From contig JAFEDY010000019.1 of the NCBI GenBank assembly GCA_018241405.1, forward strand, positions 59,125-123,124: a stretch of DNA of 64,000 nt, in the 5' to 3' direction. Below, piece by piece: positions 17,701 to 26,936 of this stretch. The number at the start of each line of letters is the position of its first letter. Positions within the stretch are counted from its first letter, which is position 1. The position numbers were made by a program, and so were the translations under genes. This DNA is from Pseudomonadota bacterium (GTDB taxonomy: Bacteria > Pseudomonadota > Gammaproteobacteria > Burkholderiales > Burkholderiaceae_C). Below the pieces are notes generated by a model that saw only the letters and a list, made by a program, of their open reading frames with translations, did no database searches and had not been told where the DNA came from.

Positions 17701-18675
17701 ATGCAAGCCATGCAATACATCACGGGCGCGGTGCTCGCGGCCTTCGTGGGCTATATCGGGGCCTGGTACACGGGCGCCATCGAGGGCAACTTCGCGCTGC
17801 TGCTGTTTCTGGCCACCGTGGTCACGGGCGGCTACTGGCTGGCCGAGCGCTTCCTGTTCCTGCCGCGCCGGCGCCAGGCCGCTCAGGCGCTGGAAGACGC
17901 CGCGGCCCAGCGCCGTGCCGAGCTCGACCGCATGGGCATACAGAAGGTGGACGGCGATGTCGCCGAGGCCAAGGGCCGCATCCTCATGCAGCCCTGGTGG
18001 CTCGATTGGACGGCGGGCCTGTTCCCGGTCATCGCCGTGGTGTTCCTGTTGCGCTCCTTCCTGTTCGAGCCGTTCAAGATCCCCTCGGGCTCGATGATCC
18101 CCACGCTGCTCGTGGGCGACCTGATCCTGGTGAATAAGTTCACTTACGGCCTGCGCCTGCCCGTGGTCAACACCAAGATCACCCAGGGCAATCCGATTGC
18201 GCGCGGCGACGTGGTGGTGTTCCGCTACCCGCCCCAGCCCAGCATGGACTACATCAAGCGCGTGGTCGGCCTGCCCGGCGACGAGGTGGCCTACCTGAAC
18301 AAGCGCCTGACGGTGAACGGCCAGCCGGTGCCGACCGCGGCCCTGCCCGACTTCTTCGACCGCGACGCGATGCGCTACTTCAAGCAGTTCGAGGAGCAGC
18401 TGGGCACGCACAAGCACCGCATCCTCATCAACCCCGAGGTGCCGGCCTTCGTGCAGGGCGCCAGCAACTTCCAGTTTCGCGACCAGTGCCGTTACAGCGT
18501 CGAGGGCGTGGCCTGCAAGGTGCCCGAGGGCCACTATTTCATGATGGGCGACAACCGCGATAATTCGCTCGATTCGCGCTACTGGGGTTTCGTGCCAGAC
18601 GCCAACATCGTCGGCCGGGCCTTCTTCGTGTGGATGAATTTTGGTGATTTGAAGCGCATAGGCTCGTTCAACTGA
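17701..18675 (+). CDS. lepB: Signal peptidase I
   Basis: This 324-residue inner-membrane protease removes signal peptides from exported proteins. The catalytic Ser131 lies in PSGSMIPTL and the general base Lys186 in [12 protein letters not shown]. The conserved [14 protein letters not shown] box is near residue 282. N-terminal membrane segments are at about residues 5-23, 30-48 and 103-121, giving the usual topology with a large periplasmic domain. It is co-transcribed with lepA and the DUF4845 gene. Confidence 0.97.
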   Translation: MQAMQYITGAVLAAFVGYIGAWYTGAIEGNFALLLFLATVVTGGYWLAERFLFLPRRRQAAQALEDAAAQRRAELDRMGIQKVDGDVAEAKGRILMQPWWLDWTAGLFPVIAVVFLLRSFLFEPFKIPSGSMIPTLLVGDLILVNKFTYGLRLPVVNTKITQGNPIARGDVVVFRYPPQPSMDYIKRVVGLPGDEVAYLNKRLTVNGQPVPTAALPDFFDRDAMRYFKQFEEQLGTHKHRILINPEVPAFVQGASNFQFRDQCRYSVEGVACKVPEGHYFMMGDNRDNSLDSRYWGFVPDANIVGRAFFVWMNFGDLKRIGSFN

Positions 18676-18689
18676 GGGAGGGGATAGGT

Positions 18690-19055
18690 ATGGGTCTGCA
18701 ACGCATGGCGGCACGTTCGCGCCAACGGGGCTTGTCTTTCATTGGTGTGATCTTCGTGGGCCTGATCGCCGTCGCGGCATTTGCCATCGGCGGCCAGTCG
18801 GTTCCGGTGTTCATCGAATACGCGGCCATCAAGAAGGCGGCCGCCAAGGCCGCGCGCGACGGCAATACCGTGCCCGAGATCCGCGCCGCGTTCGACCGCG
18901 CCGCGCAGATCGACGACATCCACTCCATCTCCGGCAAGGACCTGGAGATCACCAAGCGCAACGACAAGGTGGTCGTCTCGTTCAACTATGCGCGCGAGAT
19001 TGCGCTGGCGGGGCCGGCCTACCTGGTCTACCGCTTCCAGGAATCGACGAATTAG
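18690..19055 (+). CDS. DUF4845 single-pass membrane protein
   Basis: This 121-residue protein has a basic N-terminus, a pilin-like membrane segment ([22 protein letters not shown], residues 18-39, split here by its GLSF start) and a soluble domain. This matches DUF4845, found between lepB and rnc in many Beta- and Gammaproteobacteria. The resemblance to a type IV pilin N-terminus is real but there is no pilin peptidase site with Glu5. The function is unknown. Its TAG stop shares one base with the GTG start of rnc. Confidence 0.88.
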   Translation: MGLQRMAARSRQRGLSFIGVIFVGLIAVAAFAIGGQSVPVFIEYAAIKKAAAKAARDGNTVPEIRAAFDRAAQIDDIHSISGKDLEITKRNDKVVVSFNYAREIALAGPAYLVYRFQESTN

Positions 19056-19741
19056 TGCCAACCGATAGTCTTTTGGCGTTGCAGCAGCGGCTGCAACACA
19101 CGTTTTCCGACCCCACGCTGCTGCAGCGCGCCGTCACGCACCGCAGCTTCTCCGCCGAGCACAACGAGCGCCTGGAATTCCTCGGCGACTCGGTGCTGAA
19201 CCTGGCCGTCTCCAGCCTGCTGTTCACGCGCATGCAGAACCTGCCCGAGGGCGAGCTCTCGCGCGTGCGCGCCCTGCTGGTCAAGCAGGATTCGCTGCAT
19301 GGCATCGCGCTGCGCCTCGCGCTGCCGCAGTTGCTGCGCCTGGGCGAGGGCGAGACCAAGTCCGGCGGCAAAGAGCGCCCCTCCATCCTGGCCGATGCGC
19401 TCGAAGCCATCATCGGCGCCGTCTACCTGGACGCGGGCTACGAGCCGGCCCAGGCCCTGGTGCACCGCCTGTTCGAGGGCGTGGAGCTGAGCCCACGCCT
19501 GCAGGAGGCCGCCAAGGACGCCAAGACCGCATTGCAGGAGTGGCTGCAGGGCCGCAAAATGAGCCTGCCGCAGTACCAGGTGGTGGACACCACCGGCGCC
19601 GCGCACAAGCAGCTGTTCCATGTGGCCTGCGAAGTCCCGGCGCTGCAGCTGGCCGCGCGCGGCAGCGGCGCGTCGCGCCGCGCGGCGGAACAGGCGGCGG
19701 CCACCGCCATGCTGGCCCAATTGAAAGCGAAGCGCTCATGA
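19055..19741 (+). CDS. rnc: Ribonuclease III
   Basis: This 228-residue enzyme cleaves double-stranded RNA in rRNA maturation and mRNA control. The RNase III signature [12 protein letters not shown] is near residues 39-50, the second acidic cluster [15 protein letters not shown] near residues 112-126, and a dsRNA-binding domain fills the C-terminus. The start is GTG at 19055, overlapping the previous stop by one base. The end overlaps the era start (ATGA). Confidence 0.96.
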   Translation: MPTDSLLALQQRLQHTFSDPTLLQRAVTHRSFSAEHNERLEFLGDSVLNLAVSSLLFTRMQNLPEGELSRVRALLVKQDSLHGIALRLALPQLLRLGEGETKSGGKERPSILADALEAIIGAVYLDAGYEPAQALVHRLFEGVELSPRLQEAAKDAKTALQEWLQGRKMSLPQYQVVDTTGAAHKQLFHVACEVPALQLAARGSGASRRAAEQAAATAMLAQLKAKRS

Positions 19742-20742
19742 ATGCTATGAATACAGAAGCTGGCGGCGCCGATGAACCGGGCGCTGGCACCCCGAATGAC
19801 CTTGAATCCATGCTCTCTGCGGCACGCCCCGCGGGTGCTGGCGCCGAGGGCCAGCGCTGCGGCCTGATCGCCATCGTCGGCAAGCCCAACGTGGGCAAGT
19901 CCACGTTGATGAATGCGCTCGTGGGCCAGAAAGTTTCCATCACCAGCCGCAAGGCCCAGACCACGCGCCACCGCATCACCGGCATACGCACGCGCGGGCA
20001 GACGCAGTTTGTGTTCGTGGACACGCCAGGTTTTCAGACCAAGCACAGCACGGCCTTGAACAAGTCGCTGAACAAGACTGTGATGGGCGCCATCGGCGAC
20101 GTGGATCTGATCCTGTTCGTCGTCGAGGCCGGCAGCTTCACGCTGGCCGACGCCAAGGTCTTGAGCCTGTTCAAGCCCGGCATCCCCACGCTGCTCATCG
20201 CCAACAAGCTCGACACCGTGCACCGCCGCGCAGAGATCGCGCCCTGGCTCAAGGGCATGCAGGAACGCCACCCGTTCGCCGAGTTCGTGCCTATGTCGGC
20301 CAAGAACCGCGGCGACATAGAGCGCCTGTTCGGCATTTGCGAGAAATACCTGCCCGAGCAGCCCTGGTGGTATGCCGAGGATGAGCTGACCGACCGCAGC
20401 GAGAAGTTCCTCGCCAGCGAGACCGTGCGCGAAAAGCTGTTCCGCTTTACCGGCGACGAGCTGCCCTACACCTCCACCGTGGTCATCGACAAATGGGACG
20501 AGGAAAAGAGCAAGCAGCATAAGCGCTTCCTGCGCATCGCCGCAACCATCGTGGTCGAGCGCGACGGCCACAAGGCCATGGTGATAGGCGAGAAGGGCGA
20601 GCGCCTGAAGCGCATCAGCACCGAGGCGCGCCAGGAGCTGGAAAAGCTCATGGACGCCAAGGTGTTCCTCGAAGTCTGGGTCAAGGTGCGCTCCGGCTGG
20701 GCCGACGACGAGGCGCGCGTGCGCAGCTTTGGGTATGAATGA
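19738..20742 (+). CDS. era: GTPase Era
   Basis: This 334-residue GTPase assists 16S rRNA maturation and 30S assembly. G1 is GKPNVGKST (about residues 46-54), G3 is DTPGF, G4 is NKLD, and the C-terminal KH RNA-binding domain has [12 protein letters not shown]. The N-terminal extension of about 37 residues, rich in Gly, Ala and acidic residues, is longer than in E. coli Era. The start overlaps rnc by 4 bp. The first codons lie in a piece of the dispersed repeat. Confidence 0.96.
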   Translation: MNAMNTEAGGADEPGAGTPNDLESMLSAARPAGAGAEGQRCGLIAIVGKPNVGKSTLMNALVGQKVSITSRKAQTTRHRITGIRTRGQTQFVFVDTPGFQTKHSTALNKSLNKTVMGAIGDVDLILFVVEAGSFTLADAKVLSLFKPGIPTLLIANKLDTVHRRAEIAPWLKGMQERHPFAEFVPMSAKNRGDIERLFGICEKYLPEQPWWYAEDELTDRSEKFLASETVREKLFRFTGDELPYTSTVVIDKWDEEKSKQHKRFLRIAATIVVERDGHKAMVIGEKGERLKRISTEARQELEKLMDAKVFLEVWVKVRSGWADDEARVRSFGYE

Positions 20743-20753
20743 AATGGCCTCTT

Positions 20754-20798
20754 ACGCTTGTCAATCAAGCGTTGGAAGCTATTGAAATAGTAGCTGCC
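20754..20798. repeat. Dispersed short palindromic repeat, era-recO spacer
   Basis: A perfect 7-bp dyad ACGCTTG/CAAGCGT around TCAAT is followed by GGAAGCTATTGAAATAGTAGCT, itself a dyad. It occupies almost the whole spacer and ends 2 bp before recO, so it replaces any strong ribosome-binding site. Confidence 0.65.
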
Positions 20799-20799
20799 A

Positions 20800-21585
20800 A
20801 TGGCCACGCGCCGCATCCATGATGAGCCCGCCTACATCCTGCACGGCTATGACTGGAGCGAGTCCAGCCTGATCCTGGACGTGTTCACGCGCCACTATGG
20901 CCGCGTGGCCCTGGTCGCCAAGGGGGCGAAGAAGCCCACCTCCAACTTCCGCCCCGTGCTGCTGCCTTTGCTGCCGCTGCGCCTGTCCTGGGGCTGGGCG
21001 GGCGAGCCGGGGCAGGGCGAGATCCACGCGCTCAAGGGGGCGGAATGGGTGGGCGGCCATGTCATGCCCACGGGCGATGCGCTGCTGGCCGGCCTGTATT
21101 TGAACGAGCTGCTCATGCGCCTGCTGGCGCGCGAGGACACGCATGCCCCGCTCTTCGACCTGTATGCCGGCGTGGTGCGCGTCCTGGGCAGCGGCACCCA
21201 TGGCGACGCGCTGGAGCCCGTGCTGCGCGCCTTCGAGCTGCTGCTGCTGCGCGAGATCGGCCTGCTGCCCACCCTCGACGCCGAGACCGCCACGCTGTCC
21301 CCGCTGCTGCCTGAGGCGCGCTACACCCTGGTCGCCGAGGGCGGCCTGCGCGCTGCCGCTGACGGCGAGCGCGCGGCCCTTGCGGGCGCCCAGTGGCTGG
21401 CCTTGCAGCAGGCGCTGGCGCAGGGCGGGGCCGCGGGGTACACGGCCGTCTTGCGAACCGTGGCCGGTTCGGGAACCCAGGCCGCGGGCGAGCTCAAAGC
21501 ACAATTGCGGGCATTGCTGCAATACCATTGCGGCAGCCCCCTGTTGCGCACGCGCCAGCTCATGATGGATCTGCAATCGCTATGA
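20800..21585 (+). CDS. recO: DNA repair protein RecO
   Basis: This 261-residue protein loads RecA onto SSB-coated DNA together with RecR. The N-terminal OB-fold is recognised by [20 protein letters not shown] and [13 protein letters not shown]; the rest is the helical domain. The Cys zinc site found in some RecO proteins is absent. It follows era, the usual order. The stop overlaps the pdxJ start by 4 bp. Confidence 0.93.
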   Translation: MATRRIHDEPAYILHGYDWSESSLILDVFTRHYGRVALVAKGAKKPTSNFRPVLLPLLPLRLSWGWAGEPGQGEIHALKGAEWVGGHVMPTGDALLAGLYLNELLMRLLAREDTHAPLFDLYAGVVRVLGSGTHGDALEPVLRAFELLLLREIGLLPTLDAETATLSPLLPEARYTLVAEGGLRAAADGERAALAGAQWLALQQALAQGGAAGYTAVLRTVAGSGTQAAGELKAQLRALLQYHCGSPLLRTRQLMMDLQSL

Positions 21586-22349
21586 CCTCCCACCCCCGCA
21601 CCGCCCTCTCGGTCAACGTCAACAAGGTCGCCCTGGTGCGCAACACGCGCCACTTGGGCGTACCCAGCGTCACGCGCGCCGCGCAGCTGTGCCTGCAGGC
21701 GGGCGCGCAGGGCATCACCGTGCACCCACGGCCCGACGAGCGCCATATCCGCGCCCAGGATGTGCATGACCTTGCCGCGCTGCTCAGGCAGTGGCCGCAG
21801 GCCGAGTTCAACATCGAGGGCAACCCCACGCACAACCTGATGGAGTTCATCCGCCAGGTGCTTCCTACCCAAGCCACCTTCGTGCCCGACAGCGTGGGCC
21901 AGTTCACCAGCGACCATGGCTGGCGCTTTCCCGACGATGCCGAGCGCCTGGCGCCGCTGATCGCCGAATGCCGCGAGCTGGGCGTGCGCGTCAGCCTGTT
22001 CATGGACCCCATCCCTGAGCAAATGGCCGCCGCCCGCGCTGCTGGAGCCGACCGCGTCGAGCTCTACACCGAGCCCTACGCCGCCGCCTGGGGCACGCCT
22101 GAGCAGTCCGCAGAGCTGGCGCGCTACCGCCTGGCCGCCATGGCCGCCGCCGCCGCGGGTCTGGGCGTGAACGCCGGGCACGACCTGAACCGCGACAACC
22201 TGGCCGACTTCCTGGGCCATGTGCCCGGCGTGCTCGAAGTGTCGATAGGCCACGCCCTGATCGCCGACGCGCTGGAGCTGGGCTACGCCGACACGGTGCG
22301 CGCCTATCAGCGCTGCATAGACCAGGGCATGGCCGAGCGTGACTCTTGA
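21582..22349 (+). CDS. pdxJ: Pyridoxine 5'-phosphate synthase
   Basis: This 255-residue TIM-barrel enzyme makes pyridoxine 5'-phosphate from 1-deoxyxylulose 5-phosphate and 3-amino-1-hydroxyacetone 1-phosphate, the last ring-forming step of vitamin B6 synthesis. Motifs include [27 protein letters not shown] and VNAGHDLN. The ATG at 21582 overlaps the recO stop. The arrangement recO-pdxJ-acpS is conserved. Confidence 0.96.
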   Translation: MTSHPRTALSVNVNKVALVRNTRHLGVPSVTRAAQLCLQAGAQGITVHPRPDERHIRAQDVHDLAALLRQWPQAEFNIEGNPTHNLMEFIRQVLPTQATFVPDSVGQFTSDHGWRFPDDAERLAPLIAECRELGVRVSLFMDPIPEQMAAARAAGADRVELYTEPYAAAWGTPEQSAELARYRLAAMAAAAAGLGVNAGHDLNRDNLADFLGHVPGVLEVSIGHALIADALELGYADTVRAYQRCIDQGMAERDS

Positions 22350-22350
22350 A

Positions 22351-22395
22351 GTGATAGCTGCCAACGCTTGCTGTATAAGCGCTGGCGGCATATTT
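22351..22395. repeat. Dispersed short palindromic repeat, pdxJ-acpS spacer
   Basis: The sequence GATAGCTGCCAACGCTTG followed by TGTATAAGCGCTGGCGGC is the clearest copy of the family. It begins just after the pdxJ stop and fills the spacer up to the acpS start region. Confidence 0.65.
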
Positions 22396-22407
22396 CGCTC
22401 ATAAGCC

Positions 22408-22800
22408 ATGATCTACGGCATAGGCACAGACATCTGCGACGTGCGCCGCATCCAGGCCAGCCTGGAGCGCCACGGCGAGCGCTTTGCCGAGCGCGTGCTG
22501 GCAGTAGGCGAGCTGGCCACCTGGCGCGCCCGCTCGGCGCGCTGGCCCGAACGCGGCGTGCGCTTTCTGGCGACGCGCTTTTCTGCCAAGGAGTCGTTCA
22601 GCAAGGCCATTGGCCTCGGCATGACCATGCCCATGAGCTGGCGCCGCTGCGAGGTGGTGAACCTGCCGGGCGGGCGCCCAGCCATCGTGCTGCATGGCGC
22701 GCTCAAGGACTGGTTCGAGGCGCGCGGCCTGCGCTGCCACATCAGCGTGACGGATGAGAGCGACTACGCCGCGAGTTTTTGCGTGGTCGAGAAGGATTGA
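22408..22800 (+). CDS. acpS: Holo-ACP synthase
   Basis: This 130-residue enzyme attaches 4'-phosphopantetheine from CoA to Ser37 of AcpP. It has the metal-binding [10 protein letters not shown] near the N-terminus and the [13 protein letters not shown] motif with the second acidic ligand. The length is normal for AcpS. It is separated from pdxJ by a repeat copy. Confidence 0.95.
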   Translation: MIYGIGTDICDVRRIQASLERHGERFAERVLAVGELATWRARSARWPERGVRFLATRFSAKESFSKAIGLGMTMPMSWRRCEVVNLPGGRPAIVLHGALKDWFEARGLRCHISVTDESDYAASFCVVEKD

Positions 22801-22814
22801 AGCCAAAATCTCCC

Positions 22815-22857
22815 CTAGCGCCCGCCTATCATGCGCGGGCAGCTATCAAAACGAAAG
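22815..22857. repeat. Dispersed short palindromic repeat, acpS-nagZ spacer
   Basis: The copy has a GC-rich hairpin (GCCCGC with GCGGGC) followed by AGCTATCAAAACGAAAG. It ends 10 bp before nagZ. Confidence 0.55.
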
Positions 22858-22867
22858 TAACCAAGCA

Positions 22868-23959
22868 ATGACGGAACACGCCCCCCTGATCATCGACGTG
22901 GCCGGCACCCAGCTGACCACCGCCGACCGCCGCCGCCTGCAGCATCCGCTGGTGGGTGGCGTCATCCTGTTTGCGCGCAACTGGCAGGACCGCGCGCAAC
23001 TGCTGCAACTGACGGCGGCGATCAAGGCCGTGCGCCACGACCTGCTGATCTGCGTAGACCACGAGGGCGGGCGCGTGCAGCGCTTTCGCACCGACGGCTT
23101 CACCCATATCCCGGCCATGCGCGCCTTGGGCGAGTTGTGGCTGCAGGATGGCAAGGGCGCCAGGCACCGCGAGGGCAGCGGCGCCCTGCGCGCCATGGAT
23201 GCGGCCACGGCGGCGGGCTATGTGCTGGGAGCTGAGCTGCGCGCCTGCGGCGTCGATTTCAGCTTCACCCCGGTGCTGGACCTGGACTGGGGCGAAAGCG
23301 GCGTCATCGGCGACCGCGCCTTCGCGCGCGACCCGCGCGTCGTCGCCATGCTGGCGCGCGCGCTCATGCAGGGCCTGCTGCAGGCCGGCATGGCCAACTG
23401 CGGCAAGCATTTTCCCGGCCACGGCAACGTGCGCGCCGATTCGCACACCGAGATTCCGGTGGACAAGCGCAGCCTCAAGGCCATCCTGCAGGACGACGCC
23501 GCGCCCTACCCCTGGCTGTCCAGCGTGCTCACCAGCGTCATGCCCGCCCATGTCATCTACCCCAAAGTGGACAGCCGTCCCGCGGGCTTCTCGGCCAAAT
23601 GGCTGCAGGACATCCTGCGCGGCCGGTTGCGCTTTGACGGCGCCATCTTCAGCGACGACCTGAGCATGGAGGGGGCGCGGCGTTTGGACGGCCAGGTCGT
23701 CAGCTACACCGACGCGGGCGTGGCGGCCCTGAATGCCGGTTGCGACCTGGTGCTGCTGTGCAACCAGAGCCTGGGCGATGGCGCCGCCGTGGACGAGCTG
23801 ATCAACGGCCTGGCCGCCGCCCAGACCGCCGGCCGCTGGCAGGCCAGCAGCGCCAGCGAGTCGCGCCGCCTGGCCCTGCTGCCCGAGACACTGCCCCAGC
23901 CCTGGGACGATTTGATGGTGCAACCGGCCTACATGCACGCGCTGGATCTGCTGCCATAA
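22868..23959 (+). CDS. nagZ: Beta-N-acetylhexosaminidase NagZ
   Basis: This 363-residue family 3 glycosidase removes GlcNAc from anhydro-muropeptides during cell-wall recycling in the cytoplasm. Typical motifs are DHEGGRVQRF, KHFPGHGNVRADSH (with the catalytic His) and FSDDLSMEGA with the nucleophile Asp. The ATG at 22868 gives the standard N-terminus; upstream in-frame codons overlap acpS. The position after acpS is common in Betaproteobacteria. Confidence 0.96.
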   Translation: MTEHAPLIIDVAGTQLTTADRRRLQHPLVGGVILFARNWQDRAQLLQLTAAIKAVRHDLLICVDHEGGRVQRFRTDGFTHIPAMRALGELWLQDGKGARHREGSGALRAMDAATAAGYVLGAELRACGVDFSFTPVLDLDWGESGVIGDRAFARDPRVVAMLARALMQGLLQAGMANCGKHFPGHGNVRADSHTEIPVDKRSLKAILQDDAAPYPWLSSVLTSVMPAHVIYPKVDSRPAGFSAKWLQDILRGRLRFDGAIFSDDLSMEGARRLDGQVVSYTDAGVAALNAGCDLVLLCNQSLGDGAAVDELINGLAAAQTAGRWQASSASESRRLALLPETLPQPWDDLMVQPAYMHALDLLP

Positions 23960-23976
23960 AGGGGAGGGTGGCATCC

Positions 23977-25083
23977 ATGCGCGTGGGAGTCCTGACCGGC
24001 GGCGGCGACTGCCCGGGCCTGAACGCGGTGATCCGCGCCGTCACCAAGTCGCTGATCCAGCTGGGTCGTTGCGAGGTGCTGGGCATTGCCGACGGCTTCG
24101 AGGGCCTGATGGGCAAGGCCCCGCGCGCCCGGCCCCTGGCCTGGGACCAGGTCTCGGGCATCCTGCACATGGGCGGCACCATTCTGGGCACCAGCAACAG
24201 CGCCAACCCGCTGCGGGACACGGCCACGCTGGCGCAGGTGCAGCGCAACGTGGGCGCCCTGGGGCTGGACATGGTGGTCGTCATCGGCGGCGACGGCACC
24301 ATGAGCCTGGCCCACGGCTTGAAGCAGATCGGCCTGGCCTGCGTGGGCGTGCCCAAGACCATAGACAACGACATCGCGCTGTGCGAGCGCAGCTTCGGCT
24401 TCGACACGGCGGTGGCCACCGCCACCGAGGCGCTGCACCGCGTGGAGAGCACGGCCAGCAGCCACCACCGCGTGATGATCGTCGAGACCATGGGCCGCCA
24501 CGCCGGCTGGCTGGCGCTGGAGGCGGGCATCGCCGGCGCGGCCGACATCATCCTGCTGCCCGAGATCGACTACGACATCGACGCCATCGTGCGCCGCTGC
24601 CGCGAGCGCGAGCGCGAGCGGCGCCAGCGCTACACCATCATCTGCATAGGCGAGGGCGCCAAGGCGCGCGGCGGCACCCTCACCGTGCGCGAACGCGTGG
24701 AGGACAGCCCTGACCCCGTGCGCCTCGGGGGCGTGGCCCATGTGCTGCGCCAGCAGCTGCAGCCGCATTTGAAGAGCGAGGTGCGCGCCACCGTGCTGGG
24801 CTACGTGCAGCGCGGCGGCGACCCCACGCCGTTTGACCGCGTGCTGGCCACGCGCTTTGGCCACCACGCGGCGCAGCTGGTGCTCGGCGGCCGCCTGGAC
24901 CGCATGGTCACGCTGCAGGGCGGGCGCATCGACAGCGTGGACATCGCCCAGGTGGCGAACACCCAGCGCAAGGTGCCGCCGGACCATGAACTGCTCGTCA
25001 TGGCGCGGGATATTGGGGTGTGCCTGGGGATTTCCGGCGCGCTCCATGGTGCTCGCCAACCAGGTCAACGCGTTGCCCTCTGA
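23977..25083 (+). CDS. 6-phosphofructokinase, G/K-type (group III-like)
   Basis: This 368-residue enzyme phosphorylates fructose 6-phosphate. TGGGDCPGLNAVIR is at residues 7-20, GGDGT at 104-108, the catalytic PKTIDND at 126-132, and MGRHAGWLA at 172-180. Gly107 in the GGDG box suggests ATP use, while Lys127 in PKTIDND is shared with PPi-dependent enzymes; this pairing is known from actinobacterial ATP-PFKs. The donor cannot be fixed from sequence alone. It lies 17 bp after nagZ and converges with the LysR gene. A decayed copy is at 28117-28250. Confidence 0.9.
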   Translation: MRVGVLTGGGDCPGLNAVIRAVTKSLIQLGRCEVLGIADGFEGLMGKAPRARPLAWDQVSGILHMGGTILGTSNSANPLRDTATLAQVQRNVGALGLDMVVVIGGDGTMSLAHGLKQIGLACVGVPKTIDNDIALCERSFGFDTAVATATEALHRVESTASSHHRVMIVETMGRHAGWLALEAGIAGAADIILLPEIDYDIDAIVRRCRERERERRQRYTIICIGEGAKARGGTLTVRERVEDSPDPVRLGGVAHVLRQQLQPHLKSEVRATVLGYVQRGGDPTPFDRVLATRFGHHAAQLVLGGRLDRMVTLQGGRIDSVDIAQVANTQRKVPPDHELLVMARDIGVCLGISGALHGARQPGQRVAL

Positions 25084-25091
25084 GGCTGGGC

Positions 25092-26003
25092 TCAGCCTGT
25101 GATGATCGGCCGCAGCGTCTCAATCTCTTCCACGACGAAGTCGAAGAACGCGGCTACGCGGGGCGTGTGCCGAAGTTCTCGCGTGGTCAGCAGTCGCCAG
25201 ATGCGCGACAACTCGGGCACTGGCCCCAGCACCCGCACGAGATCGGGCTCTGCGTCACCCAGCGCAAGGGGCAGGGGCGCTATGCCGATGCCCGCCTTGA
25301 CGGAATAGATCAGGCCGAGGACGCTGCTGCTGCGCGCCGCCATCGTCGCATTCGGCGCGACCTTGCGCAGCCATTGCACGATGCGGTGCTTTGCCATTGT
25401 GTCGTCAAACCCGACCAACGCATGCTGCGCGAGCTCGTCGATAGTCGTGGGCTGGCCGTGGCGATCAATGTAGCTGCGGCTTGCATACACCGCCCAGATG
25501 GAGTCGCCGAGCTTGCGGCCAAGCAACTCACCGTCGTCGGTGTCGCCGGAGCGCAGCGCTACATCCGCTTCGCCCTGGAGGAGGTCGATGTACTTGTCGC
25601 TCATCACGAACTGTACGAGCAAGGCAGGGTACCTCGCGTGAAAGCGATCGATCAAGCCCGTCTGGATGATGCGATTCACGATGGGCTCGGGGCACGTCAC
25701 GCGTACGGTCCCCGTCACCTCGGACGCGACCGTGGCGAGTCGTTGCTTGAACTGCGCCACCGCGTCCTCCACTTTTTGGGCGTAGGGCAGCAGCGCTTGG
25801 CCGAACTCGGTGAGCCGATAGCCCGTGGGCTGGCGCTGTACCAGCGGCTGGCCGAAACGGCGCTCCAATTCGGCCAGTCGGCGCTGCACGGTGGACTGAT
25901 CCAGCCCCAGCGCACGGCCGGCCGCCAGCGAGCTGCCGTGCCGTGCCACGGCGAGCAGGTGCTTAAGATCGTCCCAGTCGAAGTCTTGCGGGGTATGCGC
26001 CAT
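25092..26003 (-). CDS. LysR-family transcriptional regulator
   Basis: This 303-residue regulator has the winged helix-turn-helix at about residues 10-68 (LAAGRALGLDQSTVQRRLAELERRFG is the recognition region, given here in part) and a LysR substrate-binding domain. It is transcribed away from a methyltransferase gene 62 bp upstream, so that gene is the first candidate target. It converges on pfkA with 8 bp between stops. Effector unknown. Confidence 0.9.
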   Translation of the reverse strand: MAHTPQDFDWDDLKHLLAVARHGSSLAAGRALGLDQSTVQRRLAELERRFGQPLVQRQPTGYRLTEFGQALLPYAQKVEDAVAQFKQRLATVASEVTGTVRVTCPEPIVNRIIQTGLIDRFHARYPALLVQFVMSDKYIDLLQGEADVALRSGDTDDGELLGRKLGDSIWAVYASRSYIDRHGQPTTIDELAQHALVGFDDTMAKHRIVQWLRKVAPNATMAARSSSVLGLIYSVKAGIGIAPLPLALGDAEPDLVRVLGPVPELSRIWRLLTTRELRHTPRVAAFFDFVVEEIETLRPIITG

Positions 26004-26065
26004 TGCGGCCCCATTCTGCAGCTTTGCGGCTTCCGGCGCGAGGCCGAGGCGGGTAGGCTATCTGC

Positions 26066-26929
26066 ATGAAATCGTCGATCTCCGATCCCCAGGCCTACAA
26101 AGCCGCCATGCGCCGGCAATGGGACGCCGCCGCGCCCGGCTGGGACGCGCACTCGCCGCAATTGCGCGCCTGGCTGCGCGGCGCTACCGACGCGATGATC
26201 TCCATGGCCCGCGTGGAGTCGGGCGCGCGCGTGCTCGACGTGGCGGCGGGGGCCGGCGACCAGACGCTGGATGTGGCCGAGCGCGCAGGGCCGATGGGGG
26301 CGGTGCTGGCCACCGATCTTTCGCCAGCGCTGGTGGCGCGGGCGCAGCTGCGCGCCAAGGGTGCCGGTCACGGCAACGTGCAGTTCCGCGTGGCCGATGG
26401 CGAAGACCTCCAGGTCGATGCGGGCAGTTTCGATGCGGTGGTGTGCCGGCTAGGCCTGATGCTGTTTGCGCAGCCGCTGCAGGGCCTGCGCGAGATGCAT
26501 CGAGCGCTGCGCCCCGGCGGCTGGGTGTGCACGGTGGTGTTCTCTGGTCCTGAGCGCAATCCCTGTGTCGCGCTCCTCATGGCTACCGCGCTGCGGCATG
26601 CGGGTCTGGCCGCGCCCGACCCCTTTTCCCCTGGCAGCCTGTTCAGTCTGGGCCGTCGCGGGCACCTCGATACGCTGATGCACGATGCGGGGTTTTGCGA
26701 TGCCGCGACCACGGTGATGGATGCGCCGTTCCGTCTGCCTTCGGCGGACGACTATCTGGCCTTCGTACGCAGTTCCGCCAGCCCGATCCTGCAGATCCTG
26801 GACGGACTCGATGTCACTGCGGCCCAGGCCGCGTGGGACGACATCCGGACGCAACTGCGCGCCTTCGACACCCCCACTGGCTGGGTCGGCCCCAACGAGC
26901 TGCTGCTCACCGCGGCCCGCAAACCCTGA
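26066..26929 (+). CDS. Class I SAM-dependent methyltransferase (UbiE-like)
   Basis: This 287-residue protein has SAM motif I in RVLDVAAGAGDQTLDVA (about residues 52-68), an acidic strand ATDLSPALVARA, and ADGEDLQVDAGSFDAVVCR. The fold resembles UbiE/COQ5 methyltransferases that act on small molecules. The start ATG at 26066 is close to the divergent LysR gene, which may control it. A substrate cannot be named. It is followed 7 bp later by a Bug-type binding protein gene, probably in one transcript. Confidence 0.85.
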   Translation: MKSSISDPQAYKAAMRRQWDAAAPGWDAHSPQLRAWLRGATDAMISMARVESGARVLDVAAGAGDQTLDVAERAGPMGAVLATDLSPALVARAQLRAKGAGHGNVQFRVADGEDLQVDAGSFDAVVCRLGLMLFAQPLQGLREMHRALRPGGWVCTVVFSGPERNPCVALLMATALRHAGLAAPDPFSPGSLFSLGRRGHLDTLMHDAGFCDAATTVMDAPFRLPSADDYLAFVRSSASPILQILDGLDVTAAQAAWDDIRTQLRAFDTPTGWVGPNELLLTAARKP

Positions 26930-26936
26930 GTGCACC

